Part shown: in pieces, positions 43,291-51,931 of the stretch
Position numbering within the stretch: position 1 is the first letter of the stretch
How the letters are laid out: each line of letters begins with the position of its first letter
From: Salinithrix halophila
GTDB lineage: Bacteria > Bacillota > Bacilli > Thermoactinomycetales > DSM-45169
Length of the DNA: 64,000 bases
Direction of reading: 5' to 3'
Assembly (NCBI RefSeq): GCF_042650125.1
Contig: NZ_JBHSAP010000015.1
Span: forward strand, 62,001-126,000
Notes under the pieces: model-generated
Seen by the model: the letters and a program-made list of their open reading frames with translations, nothing else
Database searches by the model: none
What the model was told of the DNA's origin: nothing
Made by a program: the position numbers and the translations under genes

Positions 43291-44328
43291 ATGCTCCGGC
43301 GACTGGTCATCGGCGGCGGTTCCCTGGCTGTGATCGGTCTTGCGAAAAATGCGGGCAAGACCACCGTTCTAAATGCCCTTGCCTGGGAAGCCGCGAGGTC
43401 AGGGACATCGATCGGGCTGGCCAGTGTCGGGGTGGACGGTGAGGAGAGGGATGTATGGAGCGGACGGGAGAAGCCACCGGTTTTCGTTCCCTCCGGGGGC
43501 TTGGCAGCAACAGCGGCTCCTTTGTTGGAGGACCGCCCTGGGGACTGGGAAATCACGGCCATCACCTCGTTCCATTCCTCGTTGGGTCCCATTGCTATCG
43601 CCAGGGCCCTTCGGGAAACGAAGGTGAAGCTGGCGGGGATCATCACGGCGGAGCAGATCCGGGAGACGGAAACCCTCTTTCTTGAACAAGGAGTACGGCT
43701 CATGCTGGTGGATGGGGCTTACGACCGAAAAGCGGCAGCCAGTCCTTGGGTGACTCATGGGGCTATCTGTGTGGCAGGGGCGGTGATGGGCCGCACCTTG
43801 GGTGAGGTGGTGCACCGGACGGAGGAAGCCGTACGAGTACTCACCCTCCCAGGTGCCGAGGATCCTGTCCTGATCCGCGCGGGAGAGACGGCACGGGCAA
43901 CAGGGTGTCTCGTCGGAGTCCGCGGCGGGCGGGTGGAGGAGCTTCCCTTTCCTTCTTTGCTTTCCAGACCGGATCGGTTGCGGGAGCACTTGTCTTCAGG
44001 TGGCTGGAGCGGGCTGGCTTTTCCAGGGGCCCTCACTGACCGGGCACTGGAACACCTATCCGAGTCGGGTCTCCCACTAGTTCTCTGCCTTCGAGATCCG
44101 ACGCGCTGTTTTGCTTCTTTGCGTTCTCTCCGTCGGTTTACCCGGGCAGGAGGACAGATCTTCTGCCTCCGGGCTCTCTCCCTAAAAGCGGTAGCGGTTA
44201 ATCCTGTCTCCCCCGACGGCTGGTCCTTCGATCCGGAGGAAATGAAAGAGCGGATCCGGGAAGTTTGCGGGTCGGTGCCGGTTCTGGATGTTCGCCGGGA
44301 GGCAGATCCCCGGCCACTCTCCGAATAA
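43291..44328 (+). CDS. kamB: Lysine 5,6-aminomutase reactivase subunit KamB
   Basis: 345-residue protein with an N-terminal P-loop 'GLAKNAGKTTVLNAL' (about 18-32). In lysine-fermenting bacteria KamB and the MutS-like KamC act together to reactivate the B12-dependent KamDE, exchanging damaged cobalamin (family knowledge). The start is one base after the kamA stop, giving tight coupling, and the ribosome binding site is weak (GACGGAAG). Identified mainly by gene order and the P-loop; sequence conservation of KamB is modest. Confidence 0.82.
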   Translation: MLRRLVIGGGSLAVIGLAKNAGKTTVLNALAWEAARSGTSIGLASVGVDGEERDVWSGREKPPVFVPSGGLAATAAPLLEDRPGDWEITAITSFHSSLGPIAIARALRETKVKLAGIITAEQIRETETLFLEQGVRLMLVDGAYDRKAAASPWVTHGAICVAGAVMGRTLGEVVHRTEEAVRVLTLPGAEDPVLIRAGETARATGCLVGVRGGRVEELPFPSLLSRPDRLREHLSSGGWSGLAFPGALTDRALEHLSESGLPLVLCLRDPTRCFASLRSLRRFTRAGGQIFCLRALSLKAVAVNPVSPDGWSFDPEEMKERIREVCGSVPVLDVRREADPRPLSE

Positions 44329-44348
44329 AGGGTAAGGAGGGGTGAGGC

Positions 44349-45986
44349 ATGTGGATGGATGACGGGACAAAACAGGCGCTCCTATGGGCGGAGGTGTGGG
44401 ATCGTTTCCGTCCTCTCACCCCGATGGGGCAGCAGGCCAAAAGGTCGCTGCCCCCTTTTCTACCGGGGGAAGAGGCGGCATGGCAGGCGTCCCTAGCAAG
44501 GCAAGAAACCTTGTCCGGTACCATCAACGATGATCCGGATTGGGCGGAAAGGGTGGAAGGAAGGCTCAGGAAACTGCCGGATCCGGGAATGGTCCTCCTC
44601 CATCTGGAACGGGGGGGCGCCCCTGGGATTACGGACTGGTTCCGGCTCAAGCAATTTCTTTGGCATGTACGCGGCTTGGGGGCCTTGTTGAATGAGAAGG
44701 GGCTGACCGGTTGGCTTTCCGCCAATCCGTCGGAGTGGACACAAACCTTTCGCCTCCTCAATCCGAGCCAGAGGGAAGAGCCTGGCTTCTCCCTGGATCA
44801 GGGGTACGACCCTCACCTGACCGCCCTCGCAAAGAGGCTGGACGACTTGGACCAACGACGAAGGCTGGTAGTGGATGCACGGGCTTCGGAAATCGAACGT
44901 GATTACGGAATTCGTCGCGGACGGGAAGGGGAATGGGCGGTAGATCGGACGCTTCCTATCCTTAACCGGATGCGGCAAGACCCCCGTCTGGATCGGGTGC
45001 GGGAAACCCCTTTCGAAACCGTGTTTCGGCCCCTCTCTTCACCGGAAGAGGAAGCATTGGCCGAGGAAGCCGCCTCTTTGGAGAAGGAAAGGGAAGAGTT
45101 GGTACAGGACGTGCTGGAGATACTGGCTGTTTCAGTACGACCGTTTGGGCCATTCTTGACAAAGGCCCTGGAAGAAGTGACCCACTTTGACTTGGCATGG
45201 GCAAAGGTACGTGCTGCCATGGAGTGGCGAGGGGTGCGTCCCCGCCCTTCCATGGTTTTCTCCCTGGAAGATGGTGTGCATCCGGTACTCCAGGATCGGT
45301 TGCAGAGGGAAGAAAAAGTTTTCACGCCTGTCTGTCTGCGTTTAGATCAAGGGATGACCGTACTGATCGGGCCCAATATGGGGGGGAAGACAGTAGCTCT
45401 CCGCACACTGGGTGTCGTGGCCGCTCTCGGTCAATATGGTTTTCTTGTGCCGACACGGGCTTGCTCGATGCCGCTTTTTCCCTGGATTACGGCGATTATC
45501 GGGGACGCTCAGAACCCGGAAGCGGGGTTATCCACTTTTGGGGCTGAGGCGGCCCACCTTGCCCATTGGCTTCGGGAACCGGAAGCGGGGCTGCTGTTAC
45601 TGGATGAGATCGGTCGGGGGACCAATCCAGTGGAGGGGGCGGCCCTATCGGCGGCAGTCACTCGTTACTTGGCGACCGGGGAGGGGTGGTCGGTTCACGC
45701 GACCCATTATCGGGAGGTGTTGGACGTTTCCGGAATCCGGGCTTACCGGACGGGAGGCCTCCGGAACGCGGAATCTCCGCCTGTGGGAGGAGAAGATCAA
45801 GGAAGCCTACACGATCGGATGGATTTTCGTCTTTACCCCTGGCAGCCGTCAGACGGATTTCCAAGGGAAGCGCTTGCGATCGCCGCTGCCCTTGGGTTGC
45901 CAAAAAAGGTGATTCGGGAGGCGAAGGCCCGTATCGATGATCGAGAGCCGCGATGTACGGAGCTCGCGGAACATGACAACCCCTGA
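44349..45986 (+). CDS. kamC: Lysine 5,6-aminomutase reactivase ATPase KamC (MutS-like)
   Basis: 545 residues: MutS core-like helical region (about 60-310) and a MutS-type ATPase with Walker A 'IGPNMGGKTVALRTLG' (about 339), Walker B 'LLLLDEIGRGTNPVEG' (about 418) and the conserved His in 'VHATHY'. The mismatch-recognition and connector domains of MutS1 are missing, as expected for KamC. AAGGAGGGGTGAGG site before the ATG. Partner of KamB in repairing KamDE. Confidence 0.88.
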   Translation: MWMDDGTKQALLWAEVWDRFRPLTPMGQQAKRSLPPFLPGEEAAWQASLARQETLSGTINDDPDWAERVEGRLRKLPDPGMVLLHLERGGAPGITDWFRLKQFLWHVRGLGALLNEKGLTGWLSANPSEWTQTFRLLNPSQREEPGFSLDQGYDPHLTALAKRLDDLDQRRRLVVDARASEIERDYGIRRGREGEWAVDRTLPILNRMRQDPRLDRVRETPFETVFRPLSSPEEEALAEEAASLEKEREELVQDVLEILAVSVRPFGPFLTKALEEVTHFDLAWAKVRAAMEWRGVRPRPSMVFSLEDGVHPVLQDRLQREEKVFTPVCLRLDQGMTVLIGPNMGGKTVALRTLGVVAALGQYGFLVPTRACSMPLFPWITAIIGDAQNPEAGLSTFGAEAAHLAHWLREPEAGLLLLDEIGRGTNPVEGAALSAAVTRYLATGEGWSVHATHYREVLDVSGIRAYRTGGLRNAESPPVGGEDQGSLHDRMDFRLYPWQPSDGFPREALAIAAALGLPKKVIREAKARIDDREPRCTELAEHDNP

Positions 45987-46001
45987 CAAGGAGGAAGGGC
46001 G

Positions 46002-47618
46002 ATGGAGAATAAACTGCGGCTCGATCCGGAAAAGATTGCACGCGCTCGGAAAGCAGCAGGAAACATCGCCGCCGATGTGGACCGTTTTATCGGGAGTCGG
46101 ACCACTGTGGCGGTGGAACGGACCGTTCTGCGTCTGATGGGAGTGGATGGGGTGGACGCTGAGGGGGTCCCGCTTCCCAATGTGGTGACGGATCATTTGT
46201 TGGAGCGGGGTCTCCTTGCCGACGGCGTTGCCGCCCCGGTGCTGAATGCAGCCATCCAATTGGGAATCACCCCCCAACAAGTGGCGGAGCGGGTGGCCAC
46301 GGGATCCTTGGATCTTGCTGCGATTCCCCGTTCCGACACAGAAACTGTGACCTCCAAAGGAAGGGAACTGGCCCAAATCGGTCTAGACCGGATCTTGGCC
46401 AACCGTCGGGAACGTGAAAAGCGAATCGCCCGTCTGGGAGAAGGAAGAAAACCTTACCTATATGTCATCGTGGCGACCGGGGACATCTACGAAGACGTGA
46501 TCCAAGGGAAATCAGCCGCCCGGCAGGGGGCGGATATTGTTGCCGTTATCCGAAGCACCGGACAGAGCCTGATTGATTTTGTTCCATACGGAGCCACCCG
46601 GGAGGGCTTTGGAGGAACCTACGCCACTCAGGAAAACTTCCGTCTGATGCGCCAGGCTCTGGATGAAGTTGGGGAGGAAGTGGGCCGTTACATCCGGCTA
46701 TGCAATTACTGCTCGGGGCTTTGTATGCCGGAGATCGCCGCTATGGGTGCTTTGGAACGGCTGGATGTGATGCTCAATGACGCCCTATACGGCATCCTGT
46801 TCCGGGATATTAATATGCAGCGCACGCTGATCGACCAAACTTTTTCCCGTATGATCAACGGTTATGCCGGTATCATGATCAATACTGGGGAAGACAATTA
46901 CCTGACTACCGCCGATGCGGTGGAAGCTGCTCATACGGTGTTGGCTTCCCAATTTATCAATGAGCGGTTTGCCCTTCTTGCCGGTCTGCCTCCGGAACAG
47001 ATGGGGTTGGGCCACGCTTTCGAAATGAGCCCGGATCTGGAAGATGGATTCTTGTTGGAGCTCGCCCAGGCCCAGATGGCCCGTCAGATTTTCCCGGATG
47101 CCCCCTTGAAATATATGCCCCCCACGAAGCATATGACGGGCGACATTTTCAAAGGGCATATCCAGGACGCCCTGTTTAACCTGGTCAGCATCTGGACCAA
47201 CCAGGGCGTGCAACTTCTCGGGATGATGACGGAGGCCATGCACACTCCTCACATCCACGATCGGAAACTGGCGATCGAAAATGCCCAATACATCTTCAAT
47301 AACCTGCGTCATCTGGGGGATGAAGTCCTCTTCCGGCCTGGAGGCCGTATAGAGAAGCGAGCCCAAGAGGTGCTGGATAAAGCTATTGCCATGCTGAAGG
47401 AAGTAGAGGACATCGGTCTCTTCAAGGCTTTGGAACGGGGGATGTTGGCGGATGTAAAACGGAGCATGACCGGGGGAAAGGGGCTTTCTGGGGTGCTTGA
47501 AAGGGGTGCGGATTATTTTAATCCCTTCGAGATGGAGCTACGGGAGCGAACCGGGCTTCCCCAGCGGGAGGAGGGCAGTCTCCATGAGCGTGGAGAGCGT
47601 GGATTTCAAGCGAATTAA
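46002..47618 (+). CDS. kamD: D-lysine/beta-lysine 5,6-aminomutase, alpha subunit
   Basis: 538-residue alpha subunit of the adenosylcobalamin- and PLP-dependent mutase that moves the terminal amino group of beta-lysine to C5. Characteristic stretches: 'IVATGDIYEDVIQGKSAARQGADI' region (about 150-173), 'GGTYATQENFRLMR', 'NYCSGLCMPEIAAMG' and 'MPPTKHMTGDIF'. Slightly longer than the about 515 residues of clostridial KamD, with a short extra C-terminus. The downstream kamE begins 35 bases before its stop. Confidence 0.95.
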   Translation: MENKLRLDPEKIARARKAAGNIAADVDRFIGSRTTVAVERTVLRLMGVDGVDAEGVPLPNVVTDHLLERGLLADGVAAPVLNAAIQLGITPQQVAERVATGSLDLAAIPRSDTETVTSKGRELAQIGLDRILANRREREKRIARLGEGRKPYLYVIVATGDIYEDVIQGKSAARQGADIVAVIRSTGQSLIDFVPYGATREGFGGTYATQENFRLMRQALDEVGEEVGRYIRLCNYCSGLCMPEIAAMGALERLDVMLNDALYGILFRDINMQRTLIDQTFSRMINGYAGIMINTGEDNYLTTADAVEAAHTVLASQFINERFALLAGLPPEQMGLGHAFEMSPDLEDGFLLELAQAQMARQIFPDAPLKYMPPTKHMTGDIFKGHIQDALFNLVSIWTNQGVQLLGMMTEAMHTPHIHDRKLAIENAQYIFNNLRHLGDEVLFRPGGRIEKRAQEVLDKAIAMLKEVEDIGLFKALERGMLADVKRSMTGGKGLSGVLERGADYFNPFEMELRERTGLPQREEGSLHERGERGFQAN

Positions 47619-48348
47619 GCCCTACGGTGACACGATGAATGACGGGGCGGTCCAACTCAGCTTTTCCCTCCCGGTTCCTCATGGAGAAGAAGCCCGGGAG
47701 GCGGCACGGCAACTGGTTGCCCGAATGGGGCTGGAGGAACCCCAAGTCTACCACATGGCGGATTTGGGTGAAGGCTACACCTTTTTTATCGTCTATGGGC
47801 GGTGTGCCCACAGTGTCGATTTCACCGCCATCCGGGTTCCCAAGGTGGACACGGACCGACTGGACTATTACGGGGTTAACCAGTTCATCCGAGATCGGAT
47901 CGGGCGCAAGGTTGTGGTGATCGGTGCCTGCACAGGAACCGACGCCCACACCGTGGGGATCGATGCGATCATGAACATGAAAGGGTATAACGGGGAATAC
48001 GGACTGGAAAGGTATCCGGAGATCGATGCCTATAACTTTGGGAGTCAGGTTCCCAACGAGGAGATGTTGGCCCGGGCGATGGAGCTTGGGGCGGACGCTC
48101 TCCTCGTCTCCCAGGTAGTGACCCAGAAAGGGGTTCATATCAAGAACCTCACCGAACTCGTCGAACTGGCGGAAGCGGAAGGGCTGAGAGAGAAACTGAT
48201 CCTGATTTGCGGCGGGCCCCGCATCAACCACGAAATGGCCCTGGAACTGGGATTTGACGCCGGGTTTGGCCCCGGAACACTAGCCCCCGATGTCGCCTCT
48301 TTCATCGTCCATGAGTTGGAGAGGCGGATGACGAGGGCGCGGCCTTGA
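47584..48348 (+). CDS. kamE: Lysine 5,6-aminomutase, beta subunit (B12-binding)
   Basis: 254-residue beta subunit carrying the cobalamin-binding Rossmann domain; the base-off signature DxHxxG is 'DAHTVG' near residue 123 and 'GGPRI' follows near 219. The N-terminal dimerisation domain spans about 1-100. ATG at 47584 behind GGGAGGAGGGC, overlapping kamD. Last gene of the operon; a hairpin lies at 48448-48483. Confidence 0.95.
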   Translation: MSVESVDFKRIKPYGDTMNDGAVQLSFSLPVPHGEEAREAARQLVARMGLEEPQVYHMADLGEGYTFFIVYGRCAHSVDFTAIRVPKVDTDRLDYYGVNQFIRDRIGRKVVVIGACTGTDAHTVGIDAIMNMKGYNGEYGLERYPEIDAYNFGSQVPNEEMLARAMELGADALLVSQVVTQKGVHIKNLTELVELAEAEGLREKLILICGGPRINHEMALELGFDAGFGPGTLAPDVASFIVHELERRMTRARP

Positions 48349-48447
48349 TCGAAAATATGATTGCTGGTGGAAGATGAAACGTTTCCACACCATTGAAAGG
48401 CTATGGACCATGTTCGAATTCACGGAAACAGATGGATGATTACTTCC

Positions 48448-48483
48448 GAAGTCCGGTTCCCGGTGCCGCGGGTATCGGACTTC
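48448..48483 (+). terminator. Hairpin after the kam operon
   Basis: GAAGTCCG/CGGACTTC outer stem with an inner CCCG/CGGG pair. Only a short T-rich tail follows, so termination efficiency is uncertain. Confidence 0.5.
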
Positions 48484-48503
48484 TTGCGTTCCCGGTAAAG
48501 GGA

Positions 48504-48532
48504 TTGACAACCACCCTGCTTATTTTTTATAC
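48504..48532 (+). promoter_or_regulatory. Promoter upstream of the small toxin-like gene
   Basis: TTGACA at 48504-48509, 17-base spacer, TTATAC at 48527-48532. It would give a leader of about 155 bases before the TTG at 48695. A repeated GGTAAATAT (48591 region and 48615 region) and a second possible -10 TAGAAT (48626) lie between. Confidence 0.55.
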
Positions 48533-48694
48533 CCTGTGATTGCAACAACGGACACGATGTCCTTAGATCCCCACCGTTGGGGTATTATTATGGTAAATAT
48601 ATCCCTGTGACACTGGTAAATATGGTAGAATGAAAGAGCGCGTAGAGGCTAGGGGCTGGGTCGCCGTCACTTCTGTCAAAGGAGGTGATTGGCG

Positions 48695-48859
48695 TTGCTC
48701 ATCACTGTGCTATCAGTCATATCGCTGATATTGACGATCATATGGGGTACCCTCCGAATCATTAAGATTCGGCTGGAAATCAAGCAGATGAAGACGAAAC
48801 AACCCAGAAGACGAAGAAAACCCCATGCCCCTAGCACACGGATTTGGCGGTCCCGCTAG
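48695..48859 (+). CDS. 54-residue membrane peptide, candidate type I toxin
   Basis: One hydrophobic helix (about 2-19, 'LSVISLILTIIWGTL') and a long basic tail rich in Lys and Arg. TTG start behind AAAGGAGGTGATT, a full-length match to the anti-Shine-Dalgarno. Size, topology and strong ribosome binding site resemble the holin-like/TxpA class of type I toxins. A long stem-loop terminator overlaps its 3' end and an antisense promoter faces it. Toxicity is not shown. Confidence 0.6.
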   Translation: MLITVLSVISLILTIIWGTLRIIKIRLEIKQMKTKQPRRRRKPHAPSTRIWRSR

Positions 48860-48876
48860 GTGGATTGGGGTTTCTG
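48818..48876. terminator. Long stem-loop over the toxin 3' end
   Basis: AAACCCCA (48818-48825) pairs with TGGGGTTT (48866-48873), and CTAGC (48831-48835) with GCTAG (48855-48859, containing the stop codon). It could end the sense transcript and also structure the antisense RNA. Confidence 0.55.
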
Positions 48877-48879
48877 TAG

Positions 48880-49014
48880 CTCCATGTCTCTCTAGGACGG
48901 CGATCCCGTCCTGTCGATGAAGCGCGTCTACAATGGCTCCGAGTGTTCCAGCACCTGGGGCCATTTGTAGTTTATGCTCATGTTAATCATAGCATACCCA
49001 AAGATAGGAAACAA
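48880..49014 (-). ncRNA. Candidate antisense RNA promoter and 5' part (type I antitoxin)
   Basis: On the - strand: TTGTTT (49014-49009), 17-base spacer, TATGAT (48991-48986), pointing at the 3' end of the toxin-like gene. A transcript from about 48979 would run through an AGGACGG/CCGTCCT hairpin (about 48893-48912) and into the toxin 3' region. The RNA end is not defined; convergent overlap is the layout of txpA/ratA and bsrG/SR4. Confidence 0.4.
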
Positions 49015-49253
49015 CAAACGATCGTCCGTCTTTCGGTTGATAGGAAACGATATCGGTAATTTGTCCTCGTGAATGTGTTTGAGTGTACCTGATCACCGAT
49101 GATCGTCCCCAGAAACGGTCGGTATAGGTGACCCATCAAAAAAAGGGCTCCTTTGTTTTTTGCCCGAGGCAAAAAAAGTGGAAAATATATCTGGGATTCA
49201 GTAAACAATTTCGTTACACTAGAACATGTGATTCCGTCCCAAGGAGGTTGAAT

Positions 49254-50624
49254 ATGGCAAGGAAAACAATCGGAGCCGGCATCCTAGCCTGCTTGCTGTT
49301 TCTCGCAAGCGGCTGTTCCGTGTTGCTTCAGCAGGCGGAGGAAACGGATAAAGGCAAGGGGAAATCGTCGGCTGAAAAATCAGCCTCATCCAAGCCGGTA
49401 CTGAGGTGGACGAAATTCCCGGAATCGCTCAGAGAAGTGCGTGCCAACGAAAAAGCGGGCCGTTATGCAGGGGATCAGTATGACTTGAATCGAATTCGTC
49501 CTGCGTTGGACAAGCTGCCGAAAGGAACATCACCTGAAGCGGTGTATGACCGTCTCCTCCAATTGGTAGCTGAAGATTACAGCACTCATGTCAAGAAAAT
49601 GGAGAATTATGATACGAGTATTATCGAGGTAAAGGGAGGACCGGGTACGATCCGCAATCTCGAAGTGCCCGAAGACGAGGAGATTAACATGGTGATCCTG
49701 TTGGATGCCAGCGGCAGCATGGCCGGGAAGGTGAAAGACGGCACCAAGATGGATCTCGCCAAACAGGCGATCCGGGAATTCGTTGCCAATATGCCTCAGG
49801 GCGCCAATGTTTCCCTTCAAGTATACGGACATAAAGGGAGCAACGCTAAAAAGGATAAAAAACGTTCCTGTTCCTCTGTCGAGGAGGTTTACCCCCTCGG
49901 TGAATACCGGGCAAAAGCGTTCAACAAATCCCTGGAGAGTTTTAAACCGGCGGGTTGGACTCCATTGGGTGCAGCGATGGAAAAAGCCCGGGGCCAATTG
50001 AAGTCCCGTACCGGTGACGGGGTACAAAACACGATCTATGTGGTTAGTGACGGCGTGGAAACCTGTGGGGGCGATCCTGTTAAACAAGCAGAGGCTCTAC
50101 ATACCTCCCAGATACAGACGAAGGTCAACATCATCGGTTTTGATGTGGACGATAAAGGACAAAAAGCTCTCCAGGACGTGGCGGACGCGGGAGGCGGTAC
50201 ATACAAGACCGTCGGTTCGAAAGTGGGACTGAAGGAATACTTCGAAGGAGAATACAGCCGCCTCTACGACCAGTGGCAAGACTGGGCGAGTGACCATTAC
50301 GACCGTGCCCAAGTGATCGGGAGCATCAAATACGATGACTTGCAAAAGCGAGGAGAGGCTCTGGATGAATTGGCTGAAAAAGAAAAGGTGCACCTGAACG
50401 AAGCTATTTCCTACTTGGAAGAGAGAAGAAAGTTTCCTTACGATACGGTCAGTGATGTCGAGGGGAAAATTTTCGACCGGGAGAAGGCGATCGAAGACTA
50501 TGTTTATGAGACGCGTGACCGCCTCCAGTCCGAAGTGATCGATAATCGGGATGAGATTCAGTCTGGCGTGATCGATAAACGAGATGCAGAACAAGAGGAA
50601 ATTAACGACGCACGAAACGATTGA
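49254..50624 (+). CDS. von Willebrand factor A domain lipoprotein
   Basis: 456 residues: lipoprotein signal with lipobox 'LASGC' (Cys21), a disordered Lys/Ser stretch, then a VWA domain (about 135-330) with an intact MIDAS: DxSxS in 'LLDASGSMAG', Thr in 'AGWTPLG' and Asp in 'VSDGVETCGG'. The C-terminal about 110 residues are helical with repeated 'VIDNRDEIQ/VIDKRDAEQ' units. Surface-exposed, metal-dependent ligand binding is likely. AAGGAGGTTGAAT before the ATG. The next gene, another lipoprotein, starts 17 bases on. Confidence 0.88.
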   Translation: MARKTIGAGILACLLFLASGCSVLLQQAEETDKGKGKSSAEKSASSKPVLRWTKFPESLREVRANEKAGRYAGDQYDLNRIRPALDKLPKGTSPEAVYDRLLQLVAEDYSTHVKKMENYDTSIIEVKGGPGTIRNLEVPEDEEINMVILLDASGSMAGKVKDGTKMDLAKQAIREFVANMPQGANVSLQVYGHKGSNAKKDKKRSCSSVEEVYPLGEYRAKAFNKSLESFKPAGWTPLGAAMEKARGQLKSRTGDGVQNTIYVVSDGVETCGGDPVKQAEALHTSQIQTKVNIIGFDVDDKGQKALQDVADAGGGTYKTVGSKVGLKEYFEGEYSRLYDQWQDWASDHYDRAQVIGSIKYDDLQKRGEALDELAEKEKVHLNEAISYLEERRKFPYDTVSDVEGKIFDREKAIEDYVYETRDRLQSEVIDNRDEIQSGVIDKRDAEQEEINDARND

Positions 50625-50641
50625 TGAAAGGGGAAATTCAT

Positions 50642-51088
50642 ATGCTGAAAAAATGGGCACTAGCTGTTCTTCTCGCGGCAATGGTGGTTACGGGGGCCGG
50701 CTGTGGTACCGCCGATGGCGAGAAGGCGGAGAAAGAAGCGAAGGTGGCCAAAATCACCTTCGGGGATTATCCACAGGACGAAGGCCGAAAAGAGCTGATT
50801 AAACCCCGAGGCCATTTCGGTAAGGATGAGGATATCGCTTTGGAGTTCGATCTGCCGAGTAAGGAAACCTTTGACTCTTCTCTGGTGAAGGTAAAAGTGT
50901 TAAAACAGCCGGGGAACAAACTGCAGTATGAATTTGAGACGGATGTGGACCCAACATGGGATAGTTTTATGTGGGAATTTACCGATTCCTCGGATTTTCC
51001 TGGGTTCTATGATCCCGGTGAATACACCATCCAGATCCTTCGCGGTAAAGAGCTGCTGGCTGAAGGGGATCTAGAGATTATCGACTGA
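50642..51088 (+). CDS. Small lipoprotein, partner of the VWA lipoprotein
   Basis: 148 residues with a lipobox 'TGAGCGT' (Cys near 21) and a beta-rich domain ('KVKVLKQPGNKLQYEF', 'PGEYTIQILRGKELLAEGD'), reminiscent of an immunoglobulin-like fold. GAAAGGGGAAATT before the ATG. Seventeen bases after the VWA gene, so probably cotranscribed and perhaps a binding partner. Family not recognised. Confidence 0.7.
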   Translation: MLKKWALAVLLAAMVVTGAGCGTADGEKAEKEAKVAKITFGDYPQDEGRKELIKPRGHFGKDEDIALEFDLPSKETFDSSLVKVKVLKQPGNKLQYEFETDVDPTWDSFMWEFTDSSDFPGFYDPGEYTIQILRGKELLAEGDLEIID

Positions 51089-51142
51089 AGACCCAATCTT
51101 TGAGTCACACCCTCGATGTCTCATATACAGCGGGAGGGAAAG

Positions 51143-51766
51143 ATGAAGAACGAGCAGAATCGGCTCATTTATCGGCGGTGGGCACCCTTTTATGATCAGG
51201 TGATCGGTCGGTGGTCAGGATTAAATCGGGCTCGCCGCCGGTCGATTTCTCTTGCCCATCTGCACCCAGGTGAGCGAGTCCTCTTCGTGGGAGTGGGAAC
51301 CGGGCTGGACCTTCCGTTGCTATCCGTTGATTTAGAGGTGACGGGCGTGGACTTATCTTCATCCATGTTGGAACGGGCTCACCTTCGAGGAGGAAAACAT
51401 CCGTCGCTTCGGTTATTGAAGATGAATGCGGAAACCTTGGCATTTCCGGATGGGTCTTTTGATGTGGCCTTCCTGCATCTGATCCTCAGTGTGGTAGAAC
51501 AACCACAACAAGCCCTATCCGAAGCCATCCGGGTTCTTCGGCCCGAAGGGCGATGCTTGATTCTGGACAAATTTACCCCCGTTCATCAACGCCCCTCAAA
51601 GCTTCGGCGGTTTCTGAACCTTTGGACCACCCGGTTGGGAACGGATATTGAGCGGTCCTGGGAACCGTGGATAGAGGGCCTTCCCGTTGAAGAGAAGTAC
51701 GTGGAATCAGCTTGGCTCAGAGGAAGTTATCAAATCATCTGCTTACGCAAAAAGCCGCAGGGATGA
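51143..51766 (+). CDS. Class I SAM-dependent methyltransferase
   Basis: 207 residues of the UbiE/COQ5-like Methyltransf_11 fold: 'VLFVGVGTGLDLPLL' (motif I, about 46), 'VTGVDLSSSML', 'AETLAFPDGSFDVAFLHLILS' and 'IRVLRPEGRCLILDKF'. Motif I has 'GVGTG' in place of the usual GxGTG with good fit to SAM binding. The substrate is unknown; resemblance is to phospholipid or quinone methyltransferases. GGGAGGGAAAG before the ATG at 51143. Followed by a strong terminator. Confidence 0.85.
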   Translation: MKNEQNRLIYRRWAPFYDQVIGRWSGLNRARRRSISLAHLHPGERVLFVGVGTGLDLPLLSVDLEVTGVDLSSSMLERAHLRGGKHPSLRLLKMNAETLAFPDGSFDVAFLHLILSVVEQPQQALSEAIRVLRPEGRCLILDKFTPVHQRPSKLRRFLNLWTTRLGTDIERSWEPWIEGLPVEEKYVESAWLRGSYQIICLRKKPQG

Positions 51767-51790
51767 CATGATCCCCTGTCGGCTTTTTTT
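51749..51790 (+). terminator. Terminator after the methyltransferase
   Basis: AAAAAGCCG with CGGCTTTTT plus inner CAGGG/CCCTG, then seven T. Confidence 0.85.
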
Positions 51791-51855
51791 ATTTTTCGGG
51801 AGTTAAGGATCCGGATTCCCAGGTGATTACACCTGCTGAGATAGGTTTTACCCTA

Positions 51856-51884
51856 TTGACAATCAAGGAGTTGTGTTATATTCT
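51856..51884 (+). promoter_or_regulatory. Promoter of the membrane protein/XRE pair
   Basis: TTGACA at 51856-51861, 17-base spacer, TATTCT at 51879-51884 (TATATT two bases earlier is an alternative). The region after it (GGTTAATTAAATC) could hold the XRE operator. Confidence 0.6.
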
Positions 51885-51931
51885 TCTAACAAAAGGTTAA
51901 TTAAATCTAACATATCAGGGAGGCTTTTTTC

